A stretch of 64,000 bases of DNA. Origin: Caballeronia hypogeia (GTDB lineage Bacteria > Pseudomonadota > Gammaproteobacteria > Burkholderiales > Burkholderiaceae). The position numbers and the translations under genes were made by a program. Below are positions 36,044-46,203 of this stretch, piece after piece. Position 1 is the first letter of the stretch, and each line of letters opens with the position of its first letter. The notes below the pieces were generated by a model that saw only the letters and a list, made by a program, of their open reading frames with translations, searched no databases and was not told the origin of the DNA. The stretch is from contig NZ_FCOA02000003.1 in the NCBI RefSeq assembly GCF_001544875.2, positions 248,001-312,000 of the forward strand. Direction: 5' to 3'.

Positions 36044-38362
36044 TTACTCTGCAAACACCGGCCGCAACTCCGTCACCTTCAACGACGAATCCGGCGCGCG
36101 TCCCTTCCTCGCACGCTTGCCCAGATGCAACTGCAACTGCGAGCCGGCAAGCTTCTCGTCCCTCACCTTGCCGCCACGCCCGGTGCCGATCATCATCACG
36201 CCGCGTGCGTCGATCGCGAGCGCCTGACGCAGCGTTTCCTTCGGATCGAGCGCCATCAGCGTGACGCCGCGGCCGCCGCCCGAGAGCGTCTTCATCTCGT
36301 CCATGCCGAATACGAGCAGACGGCCCGTGCTCGACAGACACGCGATATGGTTCGCGCCCGGCAACACCGGCATCGGCGCGAGCGGCGCGGCGCCTTCGTC
36401 GATGGTCATGAAGGCCTTGCCCGCCTTTTGACGGCTCACCATGTCGCCGAGCTTCGCCACGAAGCCGAAGCCATTGCTCGACGCCAGCAGCAGTGGCTGC
36501 TCCGCATTCGCCGCAAAGTAATGCAGCAAATGCGTGCCCGATTCGAGTTCGATCAGCGACGTCACCGGCACGCCGTCGCCGCGCCCGCCCGGCAGCCCCG
36601 CGACCGGCACGGAATACACTCGCCCTTTGCTGCCCCACGCGATGAGCGAATCGGGCGTGCGCGCCTGGAATGCCGCGTAGAGGCCATCACCCTGCTTGAA
36701 GGTGAAGCCCGCCGGATCGAGTCCGTGGCCCTTCAGCGCCCGCACCCAGCCCTTCTGCGACACGACGACCGTCACCGGCTCGTCGACCACGCGCGCCTCG
36801 AACGTCGCGCGCTTTTCCTGCTGAATGAGCGTGCGGCGATCGTCGCCGTACTGCTTCGCGTCGGCTTCGATTTCCCTGATGAGCAGACGCTTCATCGCCG
36901 CGTCGCTGTTGAGCAGTTCTTCGAGCTTCTTCTTTTCGTCGCGCAAGTCGGACAGCTCCTGCTCGATCTTGATCGCCTCGAGCCGCGCCAGTTGACGCAG
37001 CCGGATTTCGAGAATGTCTTCCGCCTGCCGGTCGGAGAGATTGAAGCGCGCGATCAGCGCCTGCTTCGGTTCCTCGGATTCGCGGATGATTCGAATGACT
37101 TCATCGATATTCAGGAAGACGATCATCCGCCCTTCGAGAATATGGATGCGGTCATCGACCTTGCCCAGACGATGCTGCGTACGCCGCGTGACCGTGACGA
37201 AACGGAAGCCGATCCACTCGTGCAGGATCTCGACGATGCCCTTCTGACGCGGACGCCCGTCCGAGCCGATCATCACAAGGTTGATCGAAGCATTCGATTC
37301 GAGGCTCGTATGCGCGAGAAGCGAGTTGACGAACTCGGTCTGATCGAGACGGCTCGACTTCGGTTCGAACACGAGCCGCACGGGCGCGTCCTTGCCGGAC
37401 TCGTCGCGCACGGCGTCGAGCAGGCCGAGCAGCGTCTGCTTGGTCTGCTGCTGCTCCGGCGTGAGGGTCTTCTTGCCGAGCTTGATCTTCGGATTGGTGA
37501 GTTCCTCGATTTCCTCGAGCACCTTCTGGCTCGACACACCCGGCGGCAATTCGTTGATGACGACCTGCCACTGACCGCGCGCGAGTTCCTCGATCTTCCA
37601 GCGCGCGCGCACCTTCAGGCTGCCGCGCCCCGTCTCATATGCGGTCGAGATTTCGGCGGGCGACGAGATGATCTGGCCGCCGCCCGGGAAGTCCGGTCCG
37701 GGCAGCTTTTCCATGAGACCGGCGTGTCCGATCTTCGGATCGCGGATCATCGCCACCGCCGCGGTCGCGACTTCGCGCAGATTGTGCGACGGGATTTCCG
37801 TCGCGAGTCCCACCGCAATGCCCGATGCGCCATTGAGCAACAGGAACGGCAGACGCGCGGGCAGAAGCTTCGGCTCTTCGAACGAGCCGTCGTAGTTCGG
37901 CATGAAATCGACGGTGCCCTGATCGATTTCATCGAGCAGCAGGCGCGCGATGGGTGTCAGGCGCGCTTCGGTATAACGCATGGCCGCGGCGCCGTCGCCG
38001 TCGCGCGAGCCGAAGTTGCCCTGACCGTCGATGAGCGGATAGCGCATCGAAAAGTCCTGCGCGAGACGCACGAGCGCGTCGTATGCCGACTGATCGCCGT
38101 GCGGATGATATTTACCCAGCACGTCGCCGACCACGCGCGCCGACTTCACCGGCTTGGCGTTGGACGCGAGGCCCATCTCGCTCATCGCGAACAGGATGCG
38201 GCGCTGCACTGGCTTTTGTCCGTCGCAGACATCGGGCAGCGCACGGCCCTTCACCACGCTCACCGCGTAGTCGAGATAGGCGCGTTCGGCGTAGTCGCCG
38301 AGGGTCAGTTGTTCGCCGTCCGGTGCGGTCTGTTCGGCGAAAAGATCGTCTGTGATTCCCAT
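36044..38362 (-). CDS. parC: DNA topoisomerase IV subunit A
   Basis: The 772-residue ParC subunit, which cuts and rejoins DNA in the topoisomerase IV that unlinks daughter chromosomes. The N-terminus shows [27 protein letters not shown] and the quinolone region [15 protein letters not shown]. The catalytic tyrosine lies in [13 protein letters not shown]. The C-terminal blades are looser. The length is normal. The position equivalent to E. coli ParC Ser80 is glutamine, which I take to be normal for relatives rather than resistance. It is the second gene of parE-parC, 32 bases after parE. Confidence 0.96.
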   Translation of the reverse strand: MGITDDLFAEQTAPDGEQLTLGDYAERAYLDYAVSVVKGRALPDVCDGQKPVQRRILFAMSEMGLASNAKPVKSARVVGDVLGKYHPHGDQSAYDALVRLAQDFSMRYPLIDGQGNFGSRDGDGAAAMRYTEARLTPIARLLLDEIDQGTVDFMPNYDGSFEEPKLLPARLPFLLLNGASGIAVGLATEIPSHNLREVATAAVAMIRDPKIGHAGLMEKLPGPDFPGGGQIISSPAEISTAYETGRGSLKVRARWKIEELARGQWQVVINELPPGVSSQKVLEEIEELTNPKIKLGKKTLTPEQQQTKQTLLGLLDAVRDESGKDAPVRLVFEPKSSRLDQTEFVNSLLAHTSLESNASINLVMIGSDGRPRQKGIVEILHEWIGFRFVTVTRRTQHRLGKVDDRIHILEGRMIVFLNIDEVIRIIRESEEPKQALIARFNLSDRQAEDILEIRLRQLARLEAIKIEQELSDLRDEKKKLEELLNSDAAMKRLLIREIEADAKQYGDDRRTLIQQEKRATFEARVVDEPVTVVVSQKGWVRALKGHGLDPAGFTFKQGDGLYAAFQARTPDSLIAWGSKGRVYSVPVAGLPGGRGDGVPVTSLIELESGTHLLHYFAANAEQPLLLASSNGFGFVAKLGDMVSRQKAGKAFMTIDEGAAPLAPMPVLPGANHIACLSSTGRLLVFGMDEMKTLSGGGRGVTLMALDPKETLRQALAIDARGVMMIGTGRGGKVRDEKLAGSQLQLHLGKRARKGRAPDSSLKVTELRPVFAE

Positions 38363-38394
38363 CGATTATCCGTTGTGCGTTGCTTAAGTCGAGC

Positions 38395-40434
38395 TCAGAT
38401 GTCGGCTTCGACTTCGTTGCCCTTCTCCTCGAGCCAGCTTCGGCGCGACGCGGCTTCGCCCTTGCCCATCAGCATCGTCATGCGCGCGACGGTCAGATCG
38501 AAGCCGAGATCGCCGAGCGCAACCGGCAAGAGGCGCCGCGTGTCGGGATTCATCGTCGTGTCCCAGAGCTGCTCCGCGCTCATTTCGCCGAGCCCCTTGA
38601 AGCGGCTGATGGTCCATGCCGTTTCGCGCACGCCGTCCTTGCGCAGCTTGTCGAGGATCGCTTCGAGTTCGCCTTCGTCGAGCGCGTAGAGCTTCTGCGC
38701 GGGCTTCTTGCCGCGCGCGGGGGCGTCGACGCGAAACAGCGGCGGACGCGCGACGCACACATTGCCGCGCTCGATCAGTTGCGGAAAGTGCTTGAAGAAC
38801 AGCGTCAACAGCAACACCTGGATATGCGCGCCGTCGACGTCCGCGTCCGACAGGATGCAGATCTTGCCGTAGCGCAGATTCGAGAGATCGATCTGCTCGT
38901 CAGGGCCATGCGGGTCGACGCCGATCGCCACCGCGATGTCATGCACTTCGTTGTTCGCGAAGAGCCGGTCGCGTTCGGTTTCCCACGTGTTCAGCACCTT
39001 GCCGCGCAGGGGCAGGATGGCCTGGAATTCCTTGTCGCGGCCCATCTTCGCCGAGCCGCCCGCCGAGTCGCCCTCGACGAGGAACAGTTCGTTGCGCGTG
39101 ATATCGGTCGATTCGCAATCGGTGAGCTTGCCCGGCAGCACGGCCACGCCCGAGCTCTTCTTTTTCTCGATCTTCTGGCCGGCGCGGGTGCGCGCCTGCG
39201 CCTGACGGATCACGAGTTCCGCGAGCTTCTTGCCGTATTCGACGTGCTGATTCAGCCACAGCTCCAGCGCCGGCCGCGAAAACGACGACACGAGCTTGAC
39301 GGCGTCGCGGCTGTTGAGACGCTCCTTGATCTGCCCCTGGAACTGCGGATCGAGCACCTTCGCCGAGAGCACGAACGACACGCGCGCGAACACGTCTTCC
39401 GCGAGCAGCTTCACGCCTTTCGGCTGCAGGTTATGAATCTCGACGAAGTTCTTCACGGCCTGAAACAGGCCGTCGCGCAGGCCGGATTCGTGCGTGCCGC
39501 CGGCGGGCGTCGGAATCAGGTTCACATACGATTCGCGCAGCAACGGACCTTCCTCGCTCCACGCGACGACCCACGACGCGCCCTCGCCTTCCGCGAAGGT
39601 TTCCTCGGTGTTCTTCGAGCTTTCCGCGTAGCGCTCGCCTTCGAACAAGGGAATCAGCAGGTCGCTGCCGCCCATGCCTTCGAGCAGGTAGCCGCGCAGG
39701 CCGTCTTCGTACTTCCACGTCTGCCGCTCGCCGGTCTTCTCGATGACCAGCACCACTTCGACGCCCGGCAAAAGCACCGCCTTCGAGCGCAAGAGACGCT
39801 GCAATTCACCGAGCGGCAGATTGGCGGAATCGAAGTATTTCGGATTCGGCCATGCGCGCACGCGCGTGCCGCTTTTCTTCTCGCCGCGTTCGGGCGCGCG
39901 CGTCTTGAGCTGCTCGACGACATCGCCATTGGAGAACGCGAGTTGCGCGACCTTGTTGTCGCGCCACACGGTCACTTCGAGACGCGTGGCGAGCGCGTTC
40001 GTCACCGAGACGCCAACGCCGTGGAGACCGCCCGAAAACGTGTAGGCGCCGCCCGCGGCCTTGTCGAACTTGCCGCCCGCATGCAGTCGCGTGAACACGA
40101 TTTCGACGACCGGCACGCCTTCTTCCGGATGCAGGCCGAACGGAATGCCGCGGCCGTCGTCGTCGACGGACACGGAACTGTCGTTGTGAAGTGTGACGAC
40201 GATCTGCTTGCCGTAGCCGCCGAGCGCTTCGTCGGAGGCGTTGTCGATGACTTCCTGAATGATGTGCAGCGGATTCTCGGTCCGCGTGTACATGCCGGGC
40301 CGCTGCTTGACCGGCTCCAGGCCCTTGAGCACCTTGATCGATGCTTCGCTGTAGCCGGCCGCCTTGGCTTGCATGACAGATCGCTTGCCTCGTGTCGAAT
40401 CTGCCGCCATTGCGCTGGATTTTTTCGTGGACAT
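38395..40434 (-). CDS. parE: DNA topoisomerase IV subunit B
   Basis: The 679-residue ParE subunit, an ATPase that drives strand passage by topoisomerase IV. Signatures are the ATP site EVIDNASDEALGG, SGGLHGVGVSVTNAL, and the Toprim motif EGDSAGGSAKMGRD with DADVDGAHI. The ATG at 40434 (MSTKKSS) is followed by a short charged tail of about 20 residues before the family start near YSEASIKVLKGLEPV; the frame is open further to 41397 but only as the shadow of uup. parC follows after 32 bases as one operon. Confidence 0.96.
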   Translation of the reverse strand: MSTKKSSAMAADSTRGKRSVMQAKAAGYSEASIKVLKGLEPVKQRPGMYTRTENPLHIIQEVIDNASDEALGGYGKQIVVTLHNDSSVSVDDDGRGIPFGLHPEEGVPVVEIVFTRLHAGGKFDKAAGGAYTFSGGLHGVGVSVTNALATRLEVTVWRDNKVAQLAFSNGDVVEQLKTRAPERGEKKSGTRVRAWPNPKYFDSANLPLGELQRLLRSKAVLLPGVEVVLVIEKTGERQTWKYEDGLRGYLLEGMGGSDLLIPLFEGERYAESSKNTEETFAEGEGASWVVAWSEEGPLLRESYVNLIPTPAGGTHESGLRDGLFQAVKNFVEIHNLQPKGVKLLAEDVFARVSFVLSAKVLDPQFQGQIKERLNSRDAVKLVSSFSRPALELWLNQHVEYGKKLAELVIRQAQARTRAGQKIEKKKSSGVAVLPGKLTDCESTDITRNELFLVEGDSAGGSAKMGRDKEFQAILPLRGKVLNTWETERDRLFANNEVHDIAVAIGVDPHGPDEQIDLSNLRYGKICILSDADVDGAHIQVLLLTLFFKHFPQLIERGNVCVARPPLFRVDAPARGKKPAQKLYALDEGELEAILDKLRKDGVRETAWTISRFKGLGEMSAEQLWDTTMNPDTRRLLPVALGDLGFDLTVARMTMLMGKGEAASRRSWLEEKGNEVEADI

Positions 40435-40700
40435 AGTTGAACGTTGGTCCGGCTTCTCGTGCGTCCTCGCGGAAAAGGTCACGACGTGACGCCCGAAATG
40501 CCGGCGCATGCTTGATGTTGTGCCTGGCCGGATGCCTGCCGGACGGGACAAAAACCCGTCCGCCGATCCGAGCCGCGCAGAGAGAATAGCGGTTTTCGCC
40601 CGCCGCGCCCACCTCGGGCGCAGAAAACGGACGCGGCGCGGGACCGCTTTCGCGCGGTCGGCGGTCATCGATGCGCCCTGCGCGCGGCCCGCAAAAGCGC

Positions 40701-42635
<1,935 letters not shown>

Positions 42636-42800
42636 GGGGAAAACCGGATGAAGTGCGAACAGTGGGCGCAATGAGCAGGCGAAGCGCAACCGCCGATGGA
42701 AGCGGCCATTGTACCGGGCGCGCCGCGCCGCGCCGCTGCCTGCGTCGTGCGTTGGCCGAACGGGCTAGGCGCAGCCCGAATCGTGCCTGAAAGAAAAAGC

Positions 42801-42835
42801 AAAAAGGCCGCCCGGATGCGCTCCGCGACGGCCCT
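42801..42835 (-). terminator. Terminator after the DUF4399 gene
   Basis: On the minus strand a stem built on GGGCCG and CGGCC with a loop of about 20 bases is followed by TTTTT. The arms are short for the loop size, but the T run is good. Confidence 0.7.
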
Positions 42836-42852
42836 TCCTGGCGGCGACGCGC

Positions 42853-43263
42853 CTACTGCTGCACGTGCACCTTGATGGTCGAGCTCATTTCCGGCCCGTA
42901 CGAGCGATGCTCGCCGTCGCCGAACTGCATCGTCAGCGTGTGGTCGCCGGGCGGCAGCTTCACATCGGCTTCGGTCTGGCCCTTGCCGAAGTGCAGCGAC
43001 GTGTCGTTGGCCGGAATGACGGTTCCCTTCGGCAGCGGCTTGCTGTCGATCAGCAGATGATGATGCCCCGTGCCCGCGGTCGTCGTGCCGGCCGGCGCCA
43101 CCGACATGCCGTCGACGCCGAATTTCACGTGGACCGGGCTGGTCACCGTCGCGCCGTCCTTCGGCTCGACGAAATAGACGCGCGCCTGCGCGTGCGCCGC
43201 GCCGGTGTACGACAGCACGAGCGCACCGGACAGCATCGCACCCAAGAACTTCTTGTTCAGCAT
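42853..43263 (-). CDS. Secreted DUF4399 protein
   Basis: A 136-residue exported protein of the DUF4399 family. The signal peptide LNKKFLGAMLSGALVLSYTGAAHAQ ends near residue 26. The rest is a beta-rich domain starting ARVYFVEPKDGATVTSPVHVKFGVDGM and containing GTGHHHLLID near 65-75, a triple histidine that could hold metal. A GDHTLTMQFGDGEH stretch lies near the end. The function of the family is unknown. The ATG at 43263 follows a GGAGAA-type site, and the gene stands alone, diverging from the rubredoxin gene. Confidence 0.88.
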   Translation of the reverse strand: MLNKKFLGAMLSGALVLSYTGAAHAQARVYFVEPKDGATVTSPVHVKFGVDGMSVAPAGTTTAGTGHHHLLIDSKPLPKGTVIPANDTSLHFGKGQTEADVKLPPGDHTLTMQFGDGEHRSYGPEMSSTIKVHVQQ

Positions 43264-43513
43264 CGTCTTCTCCATGTGAGGGAAACCGGTCGATGGCGCG
43301 GGATCGGCGCCGGAAAGCGGAAAAAAGCATACACCGCGCTTTCGATCGAGCGTATCGGGACCATCCTGCGGGCGATCCGAGCCGCACGACGCCGCGGTTC
43401 GCGGCCCGATCGGGCAGGATTCATCCCAATTACTGTAAGATGCCGGGTCGCCGCGGCGCGCGTCTCTCACGCGCCTCGCGATCCGTTTATTTCTTTCGAA
43501 TCAAGAGTCTGTC

Positions 43514-43696
43514 GTGAGCGAAGTCATCGAATTCAAAAGCTGGGTCTGCCTCATTTGCGGCTGGATCTACAACGAGGAAGAAGGCCTGCCGGACGAAGGC
43601 ATCGCCGCCGGCACCCGTTTCGACGACATTCCCGCCGACTGGCGCTGCCCGCTGTGCGACGTGGGCAAGGCCGATTTCGTCGTCGTCGAGTTCTGA
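43514..43696 (+). CDS. Rubredoxin
   Basis: A 60-residue rubredoxin, a small electron carrier with one iron held by four cysteines: Cys12 and Cys15 in CLICGWIYN, Cys45 and Cys48 in CPLCDVGKADF. The length and spacing are standard. The start is GTG at 43514; no ATG gives the correct N-terminus. In related bacteria rubredoxins serve alkane hydroxylases or oxidative stress enzymes, but no partner is encoded next to it here. A weak hairpin (43700-43723) follows. Confidence 0.95.
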   Translation: MSEVIEFKSWVCLICGWIYNEEEGLPDEGIAAGTRFDDIPADWRCPLCDVGKADFVVVEF

Positions 43697-43699
43697 TGC

Positions 43700-43727
43700 G
43701 CGGCCGCCGCCCTCTCGCGCGGCGGCT
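43700..43727 (+). terminator. Weak hairpin after the rubredoxin gene
   Basis: An 8-bp GC stem (43700-43707 with 43716-43723) with an 8-base loop, followed by only TTTC. It could serve as a poor terminator between converging genes. Confidence 0.45.
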
Positions 43728-43737
43728 TTCATGCGAT

Positions 43738-44469
43738 TCAGCGCGCCACCGCGATCAGTTCGCGGCTCGTTTCGGCCACCGGCGCGCGATCCCAATCCCC
43801 GTACCAGTCGATTTGCGCGAATCCCGCCGCGTGCAGCAGGCGCGTCAGCTCGTCGCGCGTGCGAAAGCGTAATTCGCTCGCCGCCTCCAGCGTCTCTCCC
43901 TCCGCAAAGCGATAGCGCGTCGTGAACGCGACACGCCCGGACGTCCCCGGATCGGGCTCGGCATGTCGTTCCTGCCAAACTTCGACCATCGTTCCGTCGG
44001 GCGCTTCGATGCGCCGCGTCGAACGCTCGCGCGTCCAGTTCTCCCACGCGCGGGCGGCCGGATTGCGGCTCTCGAACGCGATCACGCCACCTCGCCGCAG
44101 CGCGCGACGCGCGGCTTTCAAGGTCGCGAGCAGCGCGTCGTCGTCGGGAAAGACTTGCGCGACGTGGCCCGTCATCAGTAGCAAATCCGCCGCACCGACG
44201 AACGGCAGCGCCTGCGCATCGCCTTCTACCCAGGTCACGCGGTCAGCGTCGGGACGCGCACGCGCCACGCGCAACATCTCCCGCGACGGATCGATGCCCG
44301 TCACGCGATGCCCGCGCCGCGCGAGTTCGCACGCGAGCATGCCCGTGCCGCAGCCGAGATCGACCACATGCCGCGCCGAATCCGCCAGTGCGATGTAGAA
44401 CGACGTGTCCGGCGCGAACGGATTGAGCGCGTCGTAGAGCGCGACCAGGCGCGGGTCGTGATAGAGCAT
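43738..44469 (-). CDS. Class I SAM-dependent methyltransferase
   Basis: A 243-residue class I methyltransferase. The SAM-binding motif I is VVDLGCGTGMLACELARRGH at about residues 35-54, followed by the acidic ribose-binding GIDPSREML and then WVEGDAQALPF. The substrate is unknown. The ATG at 44469 shares one base with the TGA of the upstream DUF4239 gene (TGATG), so they are translationally coupled. The frame runs on to 45306 but only as a shadow of DUF4239. Confidence 0.88.
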   Translation of the reverse strand: MLYHDPRLVALYDALNPFAPDTSFYIALADSARHVVDLGCGTGMLACELARRGHRVTGIDPSREMLRVARARPDADRVTWVEGDAQALPFVGAADLLLMTGHVAQVFPDDDALLATLKAARRALRRGGVIAFESRNPAARAWENWTRERSTRRIEAPDGTMVEVWQERHAEPDPGTSGRVAFTTRYRFAEGETLEAASELRFRTRDELTRLLHAAGFAQIDWYGDWDRAPVAETSRELIAVAR

Positions 44470-45266
44470 CAGCGGCTCTGATACGCGAGCGCGTCGCGCA
44501 TCGGCTGGCTGCCGACGATGATCGGGCCGGTGAACGGCGTATCGAGATCGAGGATCACGAGCACGGCGGAGGCGATCGACAGCGCGCCGAGCATGATCGT
44601 CACGAGGGAAAGCGCGTTGCGCGGCGCGATCAGGCCGAAGCACAGAAAGATGATGAGCAGCCAGCCGACGAGAATCCGGTCGAACGGATAGGAAATCGAC
44701 CCGTGCGATTCCTCGATCAGCTTCCAGCGCAGCGCGAGCAACTGTTCGAAGCGCGCGGCGCTCTCGGTGGCGAGCACGTGATGATAGGCGTCCTGCGGCT
44801 GCAGCATGCGCACGGCGTGCTGGGCGCGGCTCAGCATCGCGCCGAGTTCGGGGCTCGCGAGATCCTCGTTCTTCTTCAACGGCTCGATGGCCGGATAGTC
44901 GCCCGGCGGATGCGGTTCGAGCGGCCAGGTGCTGGCGATCGCCGCCGCGGTATAAGACTTCAGGACACGGCGGGCATCGTCGAGTTCGGCGCCGTAGTCG
45001 CGCATCGCGCGGTCGAGTTCGATCAGCGAGGTCGCGTAGCTGCGCATGTCGTTGTTGGTCGTATCGAACATGGTTTTCGCCGATGCGGTCAGCAGACCGA
45101 GCACGAGCGCCGCGAACGTGACCAGCATACCGACGAGCAACTGGATCAGTTGCACCGTCTCCTGCGCCTTGTGCTCCTCCGGCAGCAAAGGCCGCACGAT
45201 GGCGCCCAGGCCGGTGGCGGCGAGCAGGAGAGCGAAGACGAGCACCGCGGACTGGATTTCGGTCAT
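44469..45266 (-). CDS. DUF4239 (bestrophin-like) membrane protein
   Basis: A 265-residue inner-membrane protein of the DUF4239 family. Two N-terminal hydrophobic segments (SAVLVFALLLAATGLGAIV and LLVGMLVTFAALVLGLLTAS) and two near the C-terminus (ILVGWLLIIFLCFGLIA, LVTIMLGALSIASAVLVIL) flank a helical soluble part of about 110 residues. The SYATSLIELDRAMRDYG region is typical. The function is unknown; a channel-like role has been suggested from distant likeness to bestrophins. Its stop codon overlaps the start of the methyltransferase gene by one base. Confidence 0.85.
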   Translation of the reverse strand: MTEIQSAVLVFALLLAATGLGAIVRPLLPEEHKAQETVQLIQLLVGMLVTFAALVLGLLTASAKTMFDTTNNDMRSYATSLIELDRAMRDYGAELDDARRVLKSYTAAAIASTWPLEPHPPGDYPAIEPLKKNEDLASPELGAMLSRAQHAVRMLQPQDAYHHVLATESAARFEQLLALRWKLIEESHGSISYPFDRILVGWLLIIFLCFGLIAPRNALSLVTIMLGALSIASAVLVILDLDTPFTGPIIVGSQPMRDALAYQSR

Positions 45267-45397
45267 GAAAGCATGAGCCGTGACGGCGACACTGGGGTGG
45301 TCGCATTATCGACGGGAAATCGCTTCCGGTTCAATGCGGGAGAGTGAAGAACAGGCGGGAAAAGACCGGGACCGCGATGGACGGCGCGTGAGATTCG

Positions 45398-45472
45398 TGG
45401 TCCCCCCGGCAGGAATCGAACCTGCATCTAGCGCTTAGGAGGCACTCGTTCTATCCATTGAACTACGGGGAG
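45398..45472 (-). tRNA. tRNA-Arg (anticodon CCT)
   Basis: A complete cloverleaf on the minus strand. The acceptor stem CTCCCCG pairs with CGGGGGG (one G-U pair), and the D arm is GTTC/GAAC. The anticodon stem AGTGC/GCGCT holds the loop CTCCTAA, anticodon CCT; the T arm is GCAGG-TTCGATT-CCTGC. CCA is encoded. It reads AGG codons. No integrase or attachment-site duplicate is seen beside it. Confidence 0.95.
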
Positions 45473-45644
45473 CGGACCGCGCGCGGCCGAGAGCATCGGC
45501 GAGCGAGCGCAGAGTATAGCAAACGCTATCGGCCACATTGGCTGTGGCGCGCAAAATAAGCGATTCGGTCGCGGCTTCCCGAAATCGCGCGAATTACGGG
45601 TTTTCACCTATCAAGTTCCGCCGAAGCGCGCCGCCATCGGAGTA

Positions 45645-45962
45645 ATGGCCCCTTTTCCCGATATCAAGCCGCAGGGTGCGTTTTCGGCGTTGCTGGCAGA
45701 CCAGGATTTGACGCACCTCGAACTGGTGCTGCGTCGTTCGTTGTCGTGCGATCTCGGCGGTCCGTTGCTGCCGCCCTCGTACTGGCGCGAACGGCTCGCA
45801 GCCATCATGCGTCAGTCACACCTTTCGCACACGCAGATCCAGACCGTGCATCGGTTGTATTTGCATATCGATGAATTCGAAGCCGCCGCGCGCCGGCCCG
45901 ATACCGCTGCGCCCACGCCCACCGCCGCAGCGGGCGGAAACATCGAGGCAAAGAGCGCCTGA
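45645..45962 (+). CDS. Conserved hypothetical protein
   Basis: A 105-residue, likely cytoplasmic protein with no signal peptide or membrane segment. The first 75 residues look structured (LLADQDLTHLELVLRRSL, SYWRERLAAIMRQSHLSHTQIQTVHRLYLHI), and the last 25 are a low-complexity A/P/T tail. I do not recognise a family. It starts at 45645 with a weak TATCAA-type -10 upstream. It converges on a small membrane protein gene, with the stop codons of the two sharing one hairpin. Confidence 0.6.
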   Translation: MAPFPDIKPQGAFSALLADQDLTHLELVLRRSLSCDLGGPLLPPSYWRERLAAIMRQSHLSHTQIQTVHRLYLHIDEFEAAARRPDTAAPTPTAAAGGNIEAKSA

Positions 45963-45978
45963 AGCGCCCCGGCGCGCT

Positions 45979-46143
45979 TCAGTGCCGATGCCTGCGCCAC
46001 CATTCGTGCAACGGATGCCGATGCGCGTGCTCGCGCGCCGCCATGCGCTTTTGATACTCGTCGCGCCAGTCGTGCACGAGCAGCACGAGGATGATGGTCG
46101 CGAGGCACACGAGCCCGACGAAAATGCTGGAAAAATCGAACAT
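45979..46143 (-). CDS. Small membrane protein of 54 residues
   Basis: A short protein with one hydrophobic segment (FVGLVCLATIILVLLV, about residues 8-23) followed by a basic, histidine-rich tail (MAAREHAHRHPLHEWWRRHRH). The ATG at 46143 has a strong AGGAGGG ribosome site, which supports it as a real gene despite the length. It lies 60 bases after the end of the quiC-type gene on the same strand, so may be on the same transcript. The His-rich tail could hold metal, which is inference. Confidence 0.7.
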   Translation of the reverse strand: MFDFSSIFVGLVCLATIILVLLVHDWRDEYQKRMAAREHAHRHPLHEWWRRHRH

Positions 46144-46203
46144 GGCGCCCTCCTGCCGTGCAATGCCGCCATGTATCGATTCTAGGTCACGCTTCGAGCC
46201 GCC

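Noticed and set aside
35999..38689. An 896-residue open frame on the plus strand
   Set aside because: It is the shadow of parC and the end of parE.
45398..45472. Integration site at tRNA-Arg
   Set aside because: No integrase, no repeated tRNA 3' end and no change in base composition is seen beside it.
45959..45982. Terminator between the 105-residue and 54-residue protein genes
   Set aside because: A 9-bp stem is present, but it overlaps the stop codons and has no T run on either strand, so I do not list it as a feature.
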